The notes under the pieces are model-generated. The model had not been told where the DNA came from. It worked only from the letters and a program-made list of their open reading frames with translations, and made no database searches. Of a DNA stretch of 64,000 nucleotides, positions 38,430 to 50,724 are shown piece by piece. Positions within the stretch are counted from its first letter, which is position 1. Every line of letters begins with the position of its first letter. Both the position numbers and the translations under genes were made by a program. The stretch is from Eriocheir sinensis (lineage: Eukaryota; Arthropoda; Malacostraca; Decapoda; Varunidae): positions 3,163,283 to 3,227,282 of the forward strand of contig NC_066571.1 in the NCBI RefSeq assembly GCF_024679095.1. The letters are read 5' to 3'.

Positions 38430-40920
38430 GCCCACCCATATATATTATATGCTTAGCTGCATAATCATGGAATCAAGTACATGTAATTATGGCATGAGCT
38501 GAGTAAGAGCTGGTGTAGATTGTCTTAATGAATAGCTGTTGAGAATGACTACTGGAGTGTGTTTAGTAAGTTTTAAGTGATTTTCTTATAGGACAGGTGA
38601 TGCATAATTGAGTGGTCACTATAATTATCTCAATGAATATGAATTGAAATGTGGTCAAAGAAATTATGCAGTATAATAGAAAATGTTGGTGTTTTGCATC
38701 AAACCTGACAGGGTAGGTGCTAGGGCTGAGTGGGATCACAGAACTGAATTTAAAGTTACCAGATCCAAAGAGACAGGAGGGATCCGAGTTGGTACTCGGA
38801 TCCACAGAAACGATTAATTGCAGGTTGAGGCGAATACTTGGATGAAATCTCAATTTTCTTTGACTTTAGAGCCCAAATTCAATATACAAGTTATCTGTAC
38901 TAAAGAGTGTATTCATAACATCCTTGGCATTATGCTTACAGCCACACAACACTCTCCTCCCCTCTATCTCCCAAATATAACAGGCTTCAGCATAAATAGA
39001 TTAGTTTTTCACAACAATTTTCTGAAGATGACAAGCCACAGAAAACAGCTATAAACTCGTTTTCTTTTACAGTAGACTAATTATAATATGATGCATAGAC
39101 ACATCACTGGATTGAAGAGGTTAACAGCATGAGACAACACATGGACATAATTTCTGGAGGGAGGCTATAGCCCCCCCCCAATGCTTTCTATATTGGCCTC
39201 AATTAATGCCCCTAAAAGTGCTTATTTAAAAAAAAAAAATAAATAAAAAATTCCTCACCTGTGCATGGTTGCTTTGCTCACCACCCTCTTCCCCTCCCAC
39301 CTCATGAACCTATGATGCCCTCTAGCCCCCCCTAAAAATAAAATTTGCCAAAATTACAGCCCTGCAACAATGACAAATATGTTTGTCACATACACGGCCA
39401 CCTAATGGGTGTTGCGGACGTTGAACATTGGATGGAATTTGATGTATGGCTGGACTTTTGTTTCAATACTTGAACTTGGCCAGGCATATGTTCAGTAACT
39501 GCCAGACATGGCTGGATTATGGATTATTGGCCCAGACTTAAAATTTGATTCCTAGACTTGCCCAGGCATATTATCTGGCAACTGTCAGAGCCCAGATTTT
39601 GTCCATGAAATCCGATATCTGGGAAACGAAGGTCGGGTGTACTTTAAAGAGGCATTAATCAAATTACTTGCATAGCACTTCCTAACAAATTAAATAATAT
39701 CACAACGGAAGCAACTTTATGAAAAACCCTTGGGGTGGCATTTTGTGCCACACATACTTTTTTCAGAAAAGTTTTAAAAACTTGTAATACCCTTAGGCTG
39801 CCAGGTTCTCAGTCAAGCCTAGTGTCTAGACAGAGTAATCATAAACTTACAAACAATATCTTATTTAGGTGGGTAATACAAGGTGAATTAATATATAAAA
39901 AAGGAAAATATACAAAATTGAGTTAAACATTCTGGTCACACACTAGTCTTAAGGCATCAAATTGTGGATTTTTTTTGGTCTGTGTAAACTTAAAAGCCCA
40001 TAGTGAAGGGTTTTATATCCCCACTGCCTGGGTGTGGTGTGTTTTGCTGAGTCAATATTGTGCATTTCTTTCAATGAGTATGTAAAATAGCAACATATCA
40101 ATTCATTTTAGTGAATCTTGCAACTCACCTGGCATGCCTATGGGTGAGGAACTTAACGCCACAGCTTTATGGCCTCACTGTGGCGATCAATCAAAAGGGA
40201 GGACTACGTGCTCTACTTTGCTTTCCTGCCCATTTTCTTGCTTTAATCAGCAGCACTCTGTGTTAATTATTGCTAACAACATGCCTCAGGCAAGAAGGTG
40301 GGATACACAGCTTTTTTATCAGCACTGGACTGCAGCAAGAGGCACTAGGCTGTGGGAAGGATCCCATCCACACACCACTGTGCATCAAAGGTCAACACCC
40401 ACCTGCCACTTCACCAGCTGCCTTGCCTCAACCCACAACCTCAGCTACCAACACAACTTTGAATATGGAAAGTGCCCACTGCTAAACAGGTATTTGGGAC
40501 ACATGTACACATGGGAAAAGGATTGGAACTGAGAAAAAGAAGACTAACACGAACCAAGACAAAGAAAAAGAAGAGGAAGAAAGACAGAGCCAGTATCACA
40601 GATGATTATGCACTGGCAAAGTCCTGATTGAACTTGGCAACAATGAGGGGTGTGGCTTTCTCAAAACTAGTATAAAATACACATAAAATGCCTCTGCTCT
40701 CTTAGCTTTTGCCTGGTATTGAAAAAAAGTTTGGCTTTATAAGTTCAAGTATTACAGAAAAATTTGATTAAAATTTATTTTAGGTCATTTTTTTGCATAT
40801 GCAAAAAGACAACTTTGAATTAAAAAAAAAAAAAAAATTGGCATGTACTAAATGAAGTTATTAAAAACTGAGCAGACAATTTTGTTAGGATTTTATGTGT
40901 ATAAAGTATTTTGTGTGCAT
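38430..40920. other. AT-rich region, no gene recognised
   Basis: Contains A runs near 39,228 and 40,821 and C run near 39,171. The 132-codon frame at 40,134-40,532 has no recognised domain or splice context. A 25-bp array follows. Confidence 0.45.
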
Positions 40921-40924
40921 GTAT

Positions 40925-41127
40925 GAGAGAAATGGGTACATAAACGTATCAGAGAAATGGGTACATAAACGTATCAGAGAAATGGGTACATAAACGTATC
41001 AGAGAAATGGGTACATAAACGTATCAGAGAAATGGGTACATAAACGTGTCAGAGAAATGGGTACATAAACGTATCAGAGAAATGGGTACATAAACGTATC
41101 AGAGAAATGGGTACATAAACGTATCAA
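40925..41127 (+). repeat. 25-bp tandem array, eight copies
   Basis: Unit AGAGAAATGGGTACATAAAC plus GTATC; copies are identical except for one GTGTC variant near 41,047. This indicates recent expansion. Confidence 0.97.
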
Positions 41128-41129
41128 CT

Positions 41130-42300
41130 TATACAAATCAAAAAGAAAAAAAAAGATTTTTCTTTCATTTGATGAACTTTAAATTTTTATGATAATTATG
41201 GCACTATTATACATGACATAATAACCTAGTCATGACTGCTGACACAATTTAAATCCACAGCATGTTGTCACCTCAACCTGGACAATGAGGTCAATAATAC
41301 TGGCAATGATTAGAAAGTTGATTAAAAACAGGAAAGGCCACTGTCACTGTTGAGCTGGAAAGTGATGCGATTCAGAAAGCGAACACTAAGAAGTCTAAGT
41401 GTGCACATATGGGAGGGAGGTACTGGTGAGAAAGCCACAGTTTTCTTCTTTGGGATTATGAAACAGAACGCAAGTAAATGCTGATGTTGCATGTACTTAC
41501 CCACAGTTAGCAATACTTAAAATATGGGCATAATGTGGAACTCAAGTAGAATTGAGGTAACAAAGAAAAATAAAAAAATAAGATGTTGTACAATACAGGA
41601 ATCAGAAGTATGTATATATGAAACAGTGCTAATGCAAAATAAAGCTTCAGAGATAACAAAGAAACAAAAATAATTCAATCTATTGAGCCTCAAAATCCTG
41701 ACATGGTTGTTATGAAAATGGGGATGACAATAAGATGGAAATGAAGTGACGAGAACAGGAAATGCAAGATTAAAGCAATCAGTAACTGGAAGACAAAGCA
41801 GAGATGTACACAAGTAAAAAGACTCAAGAATTGTAGAGCACAAAATGTATACATCTGGAGAAGAGTCTGGAAACCTACACGATGGCCACCTCTTGAGAGG
41901 GAAATCATAGACAAGTGGATGTCAGAGATGGAACTGTAAAGCCATGAATATTATGCCTTCCACTAAATATTCTCAAGTGGCATTTTGAATTATACATTTG
42001 TTCATAACTGTAACCCCTAACATCATAAGTTACAACACTTGTGACCCTTATTAGTATTATGTAAGATTATGTTTGAGACAAAGAGCACATAGATAACTAT
42101 GCCTTTTTGCATGTTTCAGTTAAACAATTCTCTGTTCTTACCATGTACCTGAAAACATTGCACATAAGACAAACGGATCAATACCTAGCCATTTCACCTT
42201 AACGTAATTTATCTTCCTAATCTTTGGGCATGCAACGTTTCCTTACCAATACCTTACTTATTATAGACTACATGCTACTTGACTTTAGTTAAAACAAAGA
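41130..42300. other. AT-rich sequence downstream of GT92 (may include its 3'UTR)
   Basis: No coding sequence is recognised. The GT92 3'UTR must lie at the high-coordinate end on the minus strand, but I found no clear poly(A) signal to bound it. Confidence 0.4.
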
Positions 42301-43833
42301 TTAAGTCACTAAACCCAACTCTTTCATCACTGCTTCTACTTTGGGTATGAGCTTGTCTTTATATTTTTCAATTATTTTATCTTTTTCAGTGTACACCAAA
42401 AACTTACTCTTGCACTGACTGTACATCTCCCTGGGGCAGCGTTTCTTGTAATGATTCAATTGTGCCAAGGAAGTGTTCATTACTAAGTTCTGCTTCAGTT
42501 TTGGATACAGAGACTCTAATGTATAATGGTTGAAGACTGTCAAAGAGTTTTTGGTAGAGATGAAGCTTTTCACAGAGTGGCCATGGATGCTGAAATTAGC
42601 ACTGCGGGTTGTATGCTGCAGCATGTGGAAATGCCTGGGTATCTCAGGGTCAAAAGTGACATTGAAAACATCAAGGAAATAGACATTCTGGGCTGAAAAT
42701 GATGCATACTTGTTCAGCAACTGTGGCTGCTTCCTTAAGAGTTTTGTGAACATTTGTGACCAGGTGTAGGTCCCAACTGGTATTACAACCTCATCAATAT
42801 CTAAGGGCACAACATAGTCATACAGGTAGATGTTGCGGTAAAGGCAGTCATTGTAAGTGATGAGCTCATTCCTTCGCTTCTGCCACAGTGCCTTCTTGAG
42901 GTAACGAGTCCGTTGCTTGGGTTCATTTGGCTGGTCTCCTGGTAGAGTCAGAGGCACTATAACCACCTTCCCTTTTCTCTGATAATAATCTAACACCTTA
43001 CCAACATTATGATGCACAGTGTATTTATACATGAGAATCTTACTAGCACCCAGAATGGAAATGAGCTCTAGCCACTCAATAAGCTTCATTGACACATCTT
43101 CCTCAAAATTCATCCCCTTGACACACACAACGTATTTCCCTTTTCTTTCACTCCTTTGCCATGCTCTAATTCCATCATGATGAACCTTCAATTGTGTGGT
43201 TATGTTTCCGCAGGCTTGGTGGGACAATGACACAAACTCTGGATGAGGCCGATGTTCATGCACTTGTAGAGGAATAGGACACGAGAAGAGGTAAGTGTGG
43301 TACATGTCGGGCTTGGGTTTGCTGTCCCACACTGGTTGCCACACTTCTGATACATCTGCCCTCACAGCCACTGGATCTTGTTCTCTGGGATACCACAGAT
43401 GGCAATAGTATTTCTCTCCTTCTTTAACTTTACCCTGAGGCATCCCAATAATTCTAACATAGTGGTATGAAGTGCCTTCAAAGACATACCTGATGTCGTA
43501 ATATGAGCGGTACAGGTAAACTCGCTTTCCATCAACCTTTTGCCATATTGCATTATTCCAAGTAATATTAATCTCTGTGCTCTGAAGTGAACAGTTGTGA
43601 ACTTCCAGGGTGTAGAAGTGCGATTCAATATCTGACCCAACTATTGTCATATATTCATCAGCCTTACTCAGCTTGTTGGTGTCATATCTGTATGGTCCTG
43701 GGGTAGAGGGAACAGCAGCCCAGAGGATTAGAGAGTAGAGGACCAGGGAGAGCACTGAGATCAAGACCACTATCACCATGCCACGGACCAAAAGCCTCAT
43801 CTTGTTAGTCTGAGAGATATCTCCAGTTGTCAT
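42301..43833 (-). CDS. Family 92 glycosyltransferase (DUF23), type II membrane protein
   Basis: Probable Golgi glycosyltransferase; characterised family members add galactose to glycans (family knowledge), but the substrate here is unknown. The 510 codons are uninterrupted. Residues about 15-40 form one hydrophobic anchor after a short basic cytoplasmic tail, the type II layout. The catalytic domain begins near residue 230: YVVCVKGMNFEEDVSMKLIE, LIEWLELISILGA (251-263), the DxD-type metal site PLDIDEVVIP with Asp345/Asp347, then the LNHYKKRC block (459-466). N-glycosylation sequons are at Asn80, 89, 210, 391, 413 and 453. The start at 43,833 is the first Met of the frame and is followed directly by the anchor. 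A 5'UTR intron probably lies upstream (acceptor at 44,057). No frame damage is visible. Confidence 0.88.
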   Translation of the reverse strand: MTTGDISQTNKMRLLVRGMVIVVLISVLSLVLYSLILWAAVPSTPGPYRYDTNKLSKADEYMTIVGSDIESHFYTLEVHNCSLQSTEINITWNNAIWQKVDGKRVYLYRSYYDIRYVFEGTSYHYVRIIGMPQGKVKEGEKYYCHLWYPREQDPVAVRADVSEVWQPVWDSKPKPDMYHTYLFSCPIPLQVHEHRPHPEFVSLSHQACGNITTQLKVHHDGIRAWQRSERKGKYVVCVKGMNFEEDVSMKLIEWLELISILGASKILMYKYTVHHNVGKVLDYYQRKGKVVIVPLTLPGDQPNEPKQRTRYLKKALWQKRRNELITYNDCLYRNIYLYDYVVPLDIDEVVIPVGTYTWSQMFTKLLRKQPQLLNKYASFSAQNVYFLDVFNVTFDPEIPRHFHMLQHTTRSANFSIHGHSVKSFISTKNSLTVFNHYTLESLYPKLKQNLVMNTSLAQLNHYKKRCPREMYSQCKSKFLVYTEKDKIIEKYKDKLIPKVEAVMKELGLVT

Positions 43834-44056
43834 GCCAAAAACTGTTTAAAATGGACCTCAATGAGTAATGTGTCCTCCATGAAGCTAAGCCACCCCAGAC
43901 CATAGACTGGAAGCACTGGGAAAAGTGAGTGTCCTCTCCAAATCATCTGACTGCCAGGGACTGAAGCCAGTAGCTGGGGTGCTCATGTTCTGTGTTACTG
44001 GAGTGTCTCCCATCCCAGCCAGTGGAATCAAATCTGAACGGGTGCTTGTGTCATGC
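43834..44056 (-). other. Probable GT92 5'UTR exon
   Basis: On the minus strand TTTGCTTCTTACAG immediately precedes 44,056, a strong splice acceptor; the exon would carry 223 bp of 5'UTR into the start codon. An upstream ATG at the exon start opens a very short frame (TGA after eight codons). The first exon is not identified. Confidence 0.5.
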
Positions 44057-44399
44057 TGTAAGAAGCAAATAATTTAGTAAATTGCACTATACATGTATTA
44101 GGGTTAGGTAAAATTTTATGTGTTATATGTAAGTGAATGTTATGTGTAAAGGAGAAATTAATTATTGCTATTTTAAAATCTTTCTAAATAATTGTTTTCA
44201 CTATAAATAAGCAATAGTTAAAAACTAAGCAGATAAAAATTACAAACTTTAATTAAACTGTCTTAAGTAAACTTTTATTGAGTTAAATAAGACTACTCAT
44301 CTATAATCAAACAAAAGTAAAAATAATATTCTTAAGTACCAGAAATCATTCATTATATGAGCAGTCAAACTTTAAATGAGTTCCTTCTTTAATAGGATC

Positions 44400-44758
44400 C
44401 GGGGATTTGTAGCTAGGCACGGCTGAATGGTTAGTGTAGCTAGGCGGAGGCTGAGTGGTTAGTATGCTAGCGCTGCATCCAGGAGGACGCGGGTTCAAGT
44501 CCTGCCTGCTGCCACAGCTGGGATTTTTCAGTCACTGCTGTATGGCCCAAGACTACCCACATGCTGTCCTGAAGACCATCTATCAGCCCAGACACTAGAT
44601 TCTCTTTCTCTAAAGAGAGGCTCCTAGAGCTCCAGGGGGCAGCATGAGCCAAGAAAGATGGCACCCCTATAAACACTTGCCTGTGGCATAATGGGCTGGG
44701 GCCAACCATCAGGCTCCACCAAGAAAGCCTACTGGCACCATAGACTGAAAAAAAAAAG
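44400..44758 (+). mobile_element. tRNA-derived SINE, copy with duplicated head
   Basis: The head GGCTGAATGGTTAGTGTAGC is followed by a second GGCTGAGTGGTTAGTATGC. B-box-like GGGTTCAAGTCC, the GGGATTTTTCAGTCACTGCT body and a terminal A run at 44,748-44,758 follow. Confidence 0.85.
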
Positions 44759-44759
44759 A

Positions 44760-45490
44760 AAGCCTCATGGAGATGCATACAAATTTTCAGACCTTGACTT
44801 GAAACCACGTCAGCAAATGTCTATCTTAATTTTCTTTCATTAGCCATTCACGAGCCATTTGCTGCTTTAGCTGGTTATTGATTTACCTTAGAGATGCTCA
44901 TGGCTATGTGCTACTAGAGACAATGCAGTAACCAAGAGCAATGCAGCAAAACAAAGACTTGGGTGGTGCCATGGTAAATGAGAGGAGGCCCAGAACTCCT
45001 ACATGGTAATTTAGTTTTAGATTAGTTTAGTATTTTTCAAATTATTCCAATAATTGTAAACACCTGGACATCCTCCAGAAGGCAAGATTTCATATATGGA
45101 CAACGTCACCCTTAGATTCCCAGCAGGGTCAAAAGGAGTTCATTAAATCTATGGTTCCTTGCCTAATTTTTTCTATAATACACAATTAATGACAGCCTCA
45201 TGTTGATAAGGAGCTGAGCATACAAGCAGCAACTTTCATTCAAGGGGAGGATCTGCCACCCTATTTTAAGAAATTATTTGAAAAATAACAAAAATAAGTT
45301 CAATGCTCTGGCATGACCATCTAGGCTATGCATAAGCCATCAAATGGCAGTTTTAATCTTTTTTATCCTGTGAATTAAGATGTCCTACCGAGCCTGAGTT
45401 TAAATGCCTAATAAGTGGGGGTGGCGAGCCAGTCCTAGTGCGGGTGGCAGGAATAATTTCATTACATTATTTTTGTTGATTTTATTTTTA
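44760..45490. other. Spacer, no gene recognised
   Basis: AT-rich unique sequence between a SINE and an inverted LINE end. Confidence 0.5.
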
Positions 45491-45491
45491 T

Positions 45492-45524
45492 TTTTACGAC
45501 AAAAGAGCCGGCTCAAGGGCAACA

Positions 45525-45615
<91 letters not shown>

Positions 45616-45947
45616 CCACTACTTGCCGCTCCCACAACAGAAAATAGATAAGAGTAGCTAAAAGAGAGGTCAGTTTCGGATGGGGAGATGTCTTGATACA
45701 CTCTTCTTGAAAGAGGACAAGTCATAGACAGGAGGAAATACAGATGAAGGAAGACAGTTTCAGAGTTTACCAGTGTAAGGGATGAAAGAGTGAAGATGCT
45801 GGTTAACTCTTGCATAAGGGGTTTGGACAGTATAGGGATGGGCTAGAGTGGACAGTCGAGTACAGCGGGGCCGTGGGAGGGAGGGAGGGAGGCATACAGT
45901 TAGCAAGTTCAGAAGAGCAGTCTTCCTCTTCCCTGTAGCTTGTGTTG
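45492..45947 (-). mobile_element. Jockey/I-type LINE 3' fragment with (TA)n inside
   Basis: Minus-strand codons give LLNLLTVCLPPSLPRP, PYARVNQHLHSFIPYTGKL and a 3'UTR ending in TTGCCCTTGAGCCGGC. A pure (TA)n of about 82 bp at 45,529-45,611 has grown within the 3'UTR. Confidence 0.88.
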
Positions 45948-46261
45948 CACTAGACATTTGGCAAACCTGAAAATGAATGCTTTCCCTTTGTACAAAAATA
46001 CAGTTTCATTTCTCTTCATGTAAAAAAATATAGATTTTGAATTTTTTACAAATATTCGAAGGCACTTGAGCAAATTTTCATGATTTAAAGTGTCCAACCC
46101 GGTCATTTTTTGTCTAATGGCTACAAATATTACATATGTTTTTCATGCACTTAGTAACATAACCCAGAGTCCATTTCATAAAATCTACTCAGATATTTAC
46201 TATGAAATTTTATGGTTGGTTAGCTTGGGGTTGTATCGATGAATCAACCTAATTTAATTCG

Positions 46262-46879
46262 GTATATGTTCAGAGAGTTGCCCATCTCACTGTGGTACTT
46301 CTCATCCTAACCATGGGTTAGATCTCATTATTCTAAGCATTCTGAACCCCATATATATGCATCGCAAATTGATAGAAACGCTGCTTTCGATTTTTTAAAA
46401 GTTAGTGTTTTTTTGCGGGTTGCGGTGTTGTGGGCCCGGGCAGGGAAGGGATAGCGTACGATTCTCAGTAATTTGGGTCACACTTGCCTGGTAAGGTTAG
46501 ATTAATTATACGGTGTACTACCTACTACTGTTGTGCTTCTCTAGTTTTATGAAATAATTACGGCTACTACTGTTTACACGCTCCATATTTGACTGCTCTG
46601 GCGACGGCCGCGGTGGCGGAAGGGGGCGAAGCCCCCCCCCGTTAGCTGTTAGGTCGTAAAGTTCGGTTGGGATAGTTTAAATATGTTCCCCCACCCTAAA
46701 CCCTCTGTGAGCTATTTTGCGGCAGCGGTGGTGGATAATGGAATTGCAATAATTAAGTCACTTTTTAGCAGTTTCCGAAGAAAAAAACTATCTCCAAATG
46801 AAAAAGCACAATATTTTGGCCCAAAATAAATAGCCAGTGTATCAAATTTTGAGATGGGCAACTCTCGGAACATTTACCT
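46262..46879. mobile_element. TIR element sharing its interior with GPx-intron repeats
   Basis: GTATATGTTCAGAGAGTTGC at the left and the inverse GCAACTCTCGGAACATTTAC at the right define termini (inner block GAGTTGCCCATCTC identical in both). The interior 46,600-46,860 is homologous, inverted, to 28,326-28,720 (TATTTAAACTA, TTCGGTTGG, GGAGATAGT blocks). C/G homopolymers occur at the matching place (46,633). Confidence 0.65.
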
Positions 46880-47820
46880 TTAATTCTTGTGGCACTTATA
46901 CCAGTATGAGCTCAAACACCTCACAGCTACAGGCTTGGCAATTACGGTGTGTGTGCCAATATGATAAGATACATTCAAAGTAAGAGTAGATAAATTCATG
47001 GATAATGAGGTTATGTTCACAGGAGCTGTCCTGCATAGGCCTATTGACCTCTTGTAGTCTCATCCTAATTAGGCTATGTTCTTATTGATCAGGGTTTTAA
47101 TTGTAATAGAAGTCATTTTGGTGAATGTTGGAACAAGCTGTGAAGATAGACCAATGAGCACGTGAGAACGTTGCTTTTGCAATGATACCAAGTCTGATGT
47201 GCTACCCTAGCTGATTTCTTTCAGTGCCAGGTTACGTGACACCAACTCAAGTAACTTATTACTCCATAACTACACTCAACTTAGCTAGTACTCTAATGGC
47301 TGCCATTATATTTTTGGGATAGATTTCAATGAACTAATAATCTCTGATAACTGTTTACATTGAAAATTAATGGTTTCTGAGATCAGAATAACAACTTAGG
47401 TGACGATAGATTACATTATTCCTTGCGGTGAGAGATTACCACTCTTTGCAGTATGTACGATGTTACAATCTCTATAGTCAACGTTGGGGGTGTTGGTTTA
47501 CAAAAACAAAGAACTCAGTGATGCCCCAGTCTACTTTCTTGATTTGGGTGTAATTCTGAAATTTTGCCTTGCACAAACCTTGAGTCAAATATGAAACTAT
47601 TTTGTTAAGCACGTGTATGTATGTCTGAGGATGTTCTTAGTGGGCGTAGGGTAGCTGCAGGTAAAGTTGCACTCTCTCCTCTTCGAGTAAGCTATTAAGT
47701 TACAGCTCAACCAAATCTGATTAGGCTTTAATGTCAACGTAGGCCTAGCTAGGTTCGCTGCCTTCCTACACACGGACAGAGTACCATTCCCCTATCCTTG
47801 CCCATATAGAGCTTACACGT
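46880..47820. other. Unique sequence, no gene recognised
   Basis: No conserved coding segment, array or structured repeat is seen. Confidence 0.5.
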
Positions 47821-47839
47821 TACTTTTGACTGTCAGTGT

Positions 47840-48095
47840 TGAGAAGTGCACCTGTCTCCAGCAAATGAGCGAGGCACCTGTCCCCGAGCCCTCCCGCCCC
47901 TCAAGTAGCCAGCGGGCGACCCTCAGCGGCAGGCGGGCACTGGTAGGGAAGGGCGCTGTTCACTGTGCACTTTTTTGTGGGTGCCATTCTGGGTTATTGA
48001 TCGGCAGGGTTTGTGTGTCATGAAGTGCGGGAGAAATCAATGGCCCCAGACCCACCTGTCACTGCTCCCGTGTGTGTGTGTGTGTGTGTCTGCCA
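47840..48095. promoter_or_regulatory. Small GC-rich island, possible distal promoter/first exon
   Basis: A GC-rich block (about 47,870-47,960) stands out in AT-rich surroundings and carries ACAG|GTGC donor-like sites on the minus strand, the orientation of GT92 about 3.8 kb downstream. A short (GT)n follows at about 48,069-48,089. This is inference from composition and position only. Confidence 0.2.
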
Positions 48096-48109
48096 GGCGA
48101 GCGAGTGGT

Positions 48110-49410
48110 CCTTGAAAATCACCTAAAACATTTCCCTGCTGTTTATTCCTGCATATTTTCTTATAAGGAAATTTGGTGGTCTGAATTTATTGCTGTACAG
48201 TGTCTTGTTTTGTGCTATTACTTCTCCTTTGAAACGGGATCTCCTTGGGCAACAAATTACTCTTGAGACTCGATCAGCTGTTCCCTCTTTAGAGAAACGT
48301 ACGTCCCCTGACTGATCGAATGTTTAAAAATATTCCCTTCTCCTTTGTTGTTTACTTGCAAAAATAAACTACCAATCAACCAATCAATACGACTATTGAC
48401 TATGAGCAAATCCAAATTGTTTATGAACGATGACACGAGAAATAATGACACAAAATTTAAGTGTAAACAAATTCAGATTACATACCCTACCAAATTTTTC
48501 TTCTCCATTGTACTGTACTTGTAGAACGAGCAAATATTATAATGCAAATATAATTTTTTAAAGAGCCCATTTTTTATTAATTTCGCAGGGCTTTTATGCA
48601 AGAACGATTTTTGATGAGGATAAGCCTCCGCACGGCATTTATTTTCTCTCGTTTACAATTAAATAAATAAAACGAGAATGATCAGCTACCTTTTTATTGA
48701 CAATAATGTCACTTATTGTATTGAAGTGTAAATGTTACTAGTCCCACAGAAACACGTACTGGTAATTTACGATAATTGAAAGAATAGCTCAAGCTTCGTG
48801 GGCCCTGTGACCCTATATCGCTGATGACACCTGCTAGGAATGACTATACCTTGAGTGGTCCAGTGCAGTACGCGATTGATTCATTAAAATCAAGCTCGAA
48901 CGCCACTTCCTTTAACTTAATATTCACTTAAAGACCGGTGAATATACATGAACCTCATAACGACCCTTCGATTCCCTCGTGTTTTCACATTCCGTTGCAC
49001 TGGGTAAATTAATTATTCCTCCAAGAATTACTCCGCCTTCGGCCGCGCGGATTTGCGCCATGGTTTGTATGTTTCTATACACCTTTCATGGAATTTTTTC
49101 TTTCTTGTTTTGTTTGATCATTGCACTCTTTCTTACGTTATTCCGGAAGGTTTGAAGGTTAGCAGAGAACATTATATGACAGAAGAAGAGTACTTCGCAA
49201 GGTAAGAAGTGAGATATGGGCACGTTAATAGGTATAGCCAATCTTAACCACAATCTTACCCAAGGTAAAACTTTTAAATTATATATTCATAAACTACTAT
49301 TTCCATCGTTGTCCTCTTATTTCGATATTACTCACATTACCAATCTGCTTTCGCCACGGTTCCTGGATTTTTGGTGATAAGTGCCTACACAGAATCATGA
49401 TATATTGCTG
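48110..49410. other. AT-rich spacer, no gene recognised
   Basis: No array, element terminus or conserved frame is seen. Confidence 0.5.
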
Positions 49411-49414
49411 GAAT

Positions 49415-50245
49415 GACCAGGATCCATACGACAGACAGGTCGGCTCACGCGCTCGCTCGGAGTCAGTGCGTGACGTCATGTGCCCCACGTGCCTTATACC
49501 CTGGCCACACTCTCCAGTCAGAAAACATCCATCCATCTACTCTGATGTGTGACACAGTGCTCTATCCTTTTCAGCAGATATGCCTAGTAACTGTTCAGTG
49601 TATGGGTGCGACAATACAGTACAAAAAACTGGAAATACTTTGGGTTATTTCAGATTCCCTTGGAAGGAATCTGTAAGAAAACAGTGAGTGACTTGTTGCC
49701 ACCGTAAAGGCAACATAAATACAAAATATGCACTTGTCTGTTCTGTTCATTTCACACAACACGATTATACAGGTAACATAAAACTCAGGCTGCTTGACAC
49801 TAAAAAGACAAAATAAACGGCTCCTGAAGAAAGATGCTGCCCCTCTCTTTTATTGCTGAAGCAGCCTGTGTTTTATGTCTTCTATATAATCGTGTTGTGT
49901 GAAATGCACAGAACATACAAGTGCATATTTTGTGTTTATGTTGCCTTTACGGCTGCAACAAATCACCCACTGTTTTCTTACAGATTTATCCCAAGGAAAT
50001 CTGAAATAACGCAAAGTATTTCCATTTTTTTTTTTTTTGTACTGTATTGTCGCATCCATACACTGAGCAGTTACTAGACATATCTTCTGAACGGGATAGA
50101 TCACTGCGCCACACATCAGAGTAGATGGATGGCTGTTTTCTGATTGGAGTGTGTGGCCAGGGTATAAGGCACGTGGGACACATGACGTCACGCACTGACC
50201 CCGAGCAAGCGCGTGAGCCGACCTATCTGTCGAATGGATCCTGGG
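49415..50245. mobile_element. Large palindrome of two THAP-domain transposon fragments
   Basis: Arms at about 49,415-49,790 (plus) and 49,860-50,245 (minus) are inverted copies around a roughly 70-bp centre. Each arm contains a short 5' leader (GGTCGGCTCACGCGCTCGCT on the left) and an ATG-initiated THAP zinc-finger frame: NCSVYGCDNTVQK, YFRFPW, then CSVHFTQHDY (the C2CH pattern). The plus copy, starting at 49,580, has TGA in place of the Trp codon at 49,684-49,686; the minus copy is frameshifted at an A homopolymer near 50,025-50,039. THAP domains are found in P-element-type transposases and their host derivatives. No DDE domain is visible. Confidence 0.8.
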
Positions 50246-50254
50246 AATGACTAT

Positions 50255-50535
50255 GTCAGAACGACAATTACTCCCCGAGACTGATACGAGGCCTATCACT
50301 TGCATAGTCCGTGAACGCTAACTCTGGCTATACGGGCATGTAGCACACTACAACCGATCCTGCTCACCGGGTTGTTTCTATGAGACAATTAACCCCTAGT
50401 GGAGGATGACAAGGGGACGCCCACAGAGTTTGTGGCTTGAGGAAGTCGACAGATCCTGCGCAAAGTGGGGGAGGCGATGCCCCCCCCCCCTTCCCCCGGC
50501 GTATGCTCCCATTGACTGATTGATTGTGTCGGTAC
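50255..50535 (+). mobile_element. LINE C-terminal fragment (second LINE family)
   Basis: TATCACTTGCATAGTCCGTGA, CTCTGGCTATACGGGCATGT, TCACCGGGTTGTTTCT, AAGGGGACGCCCACAGAGTT and GGCGTATGCTCCCATTGA match blocks in the same order at 56,955-57,245. The frame is ruined by stops. The style is that of the RT-downstream region of RTE/R-type LINEs. Confidence 0.65.
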
Positions 50536-50724
50536 CATCGGGGAGATAAAAACGCCATTCATTGAAGTTTTCTTTATTCGTTATACCAAATCATGTTTGA
50601 TTTATTCGCTTCTAGATACTGATACCATACATTGCCCGGGGCTGATATTACTTTAGAAACCTATCAACAGTATCGAGGGAAACCACACTACATTATTACC
50701 GAGCACACTTTATATTTTTTGTTA

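Noticed and set aside
40134..40532. 132-codon frame, His/Thr/Cys-rich
   Set aside because: No recognisable domain, no splice context and no homology to anything in the window.
40925..41127. CRISPR-like array
   Set aside because: 25-bp units are directly tandem with no spacers, in a eukaryotic context; it is a minisatellite.
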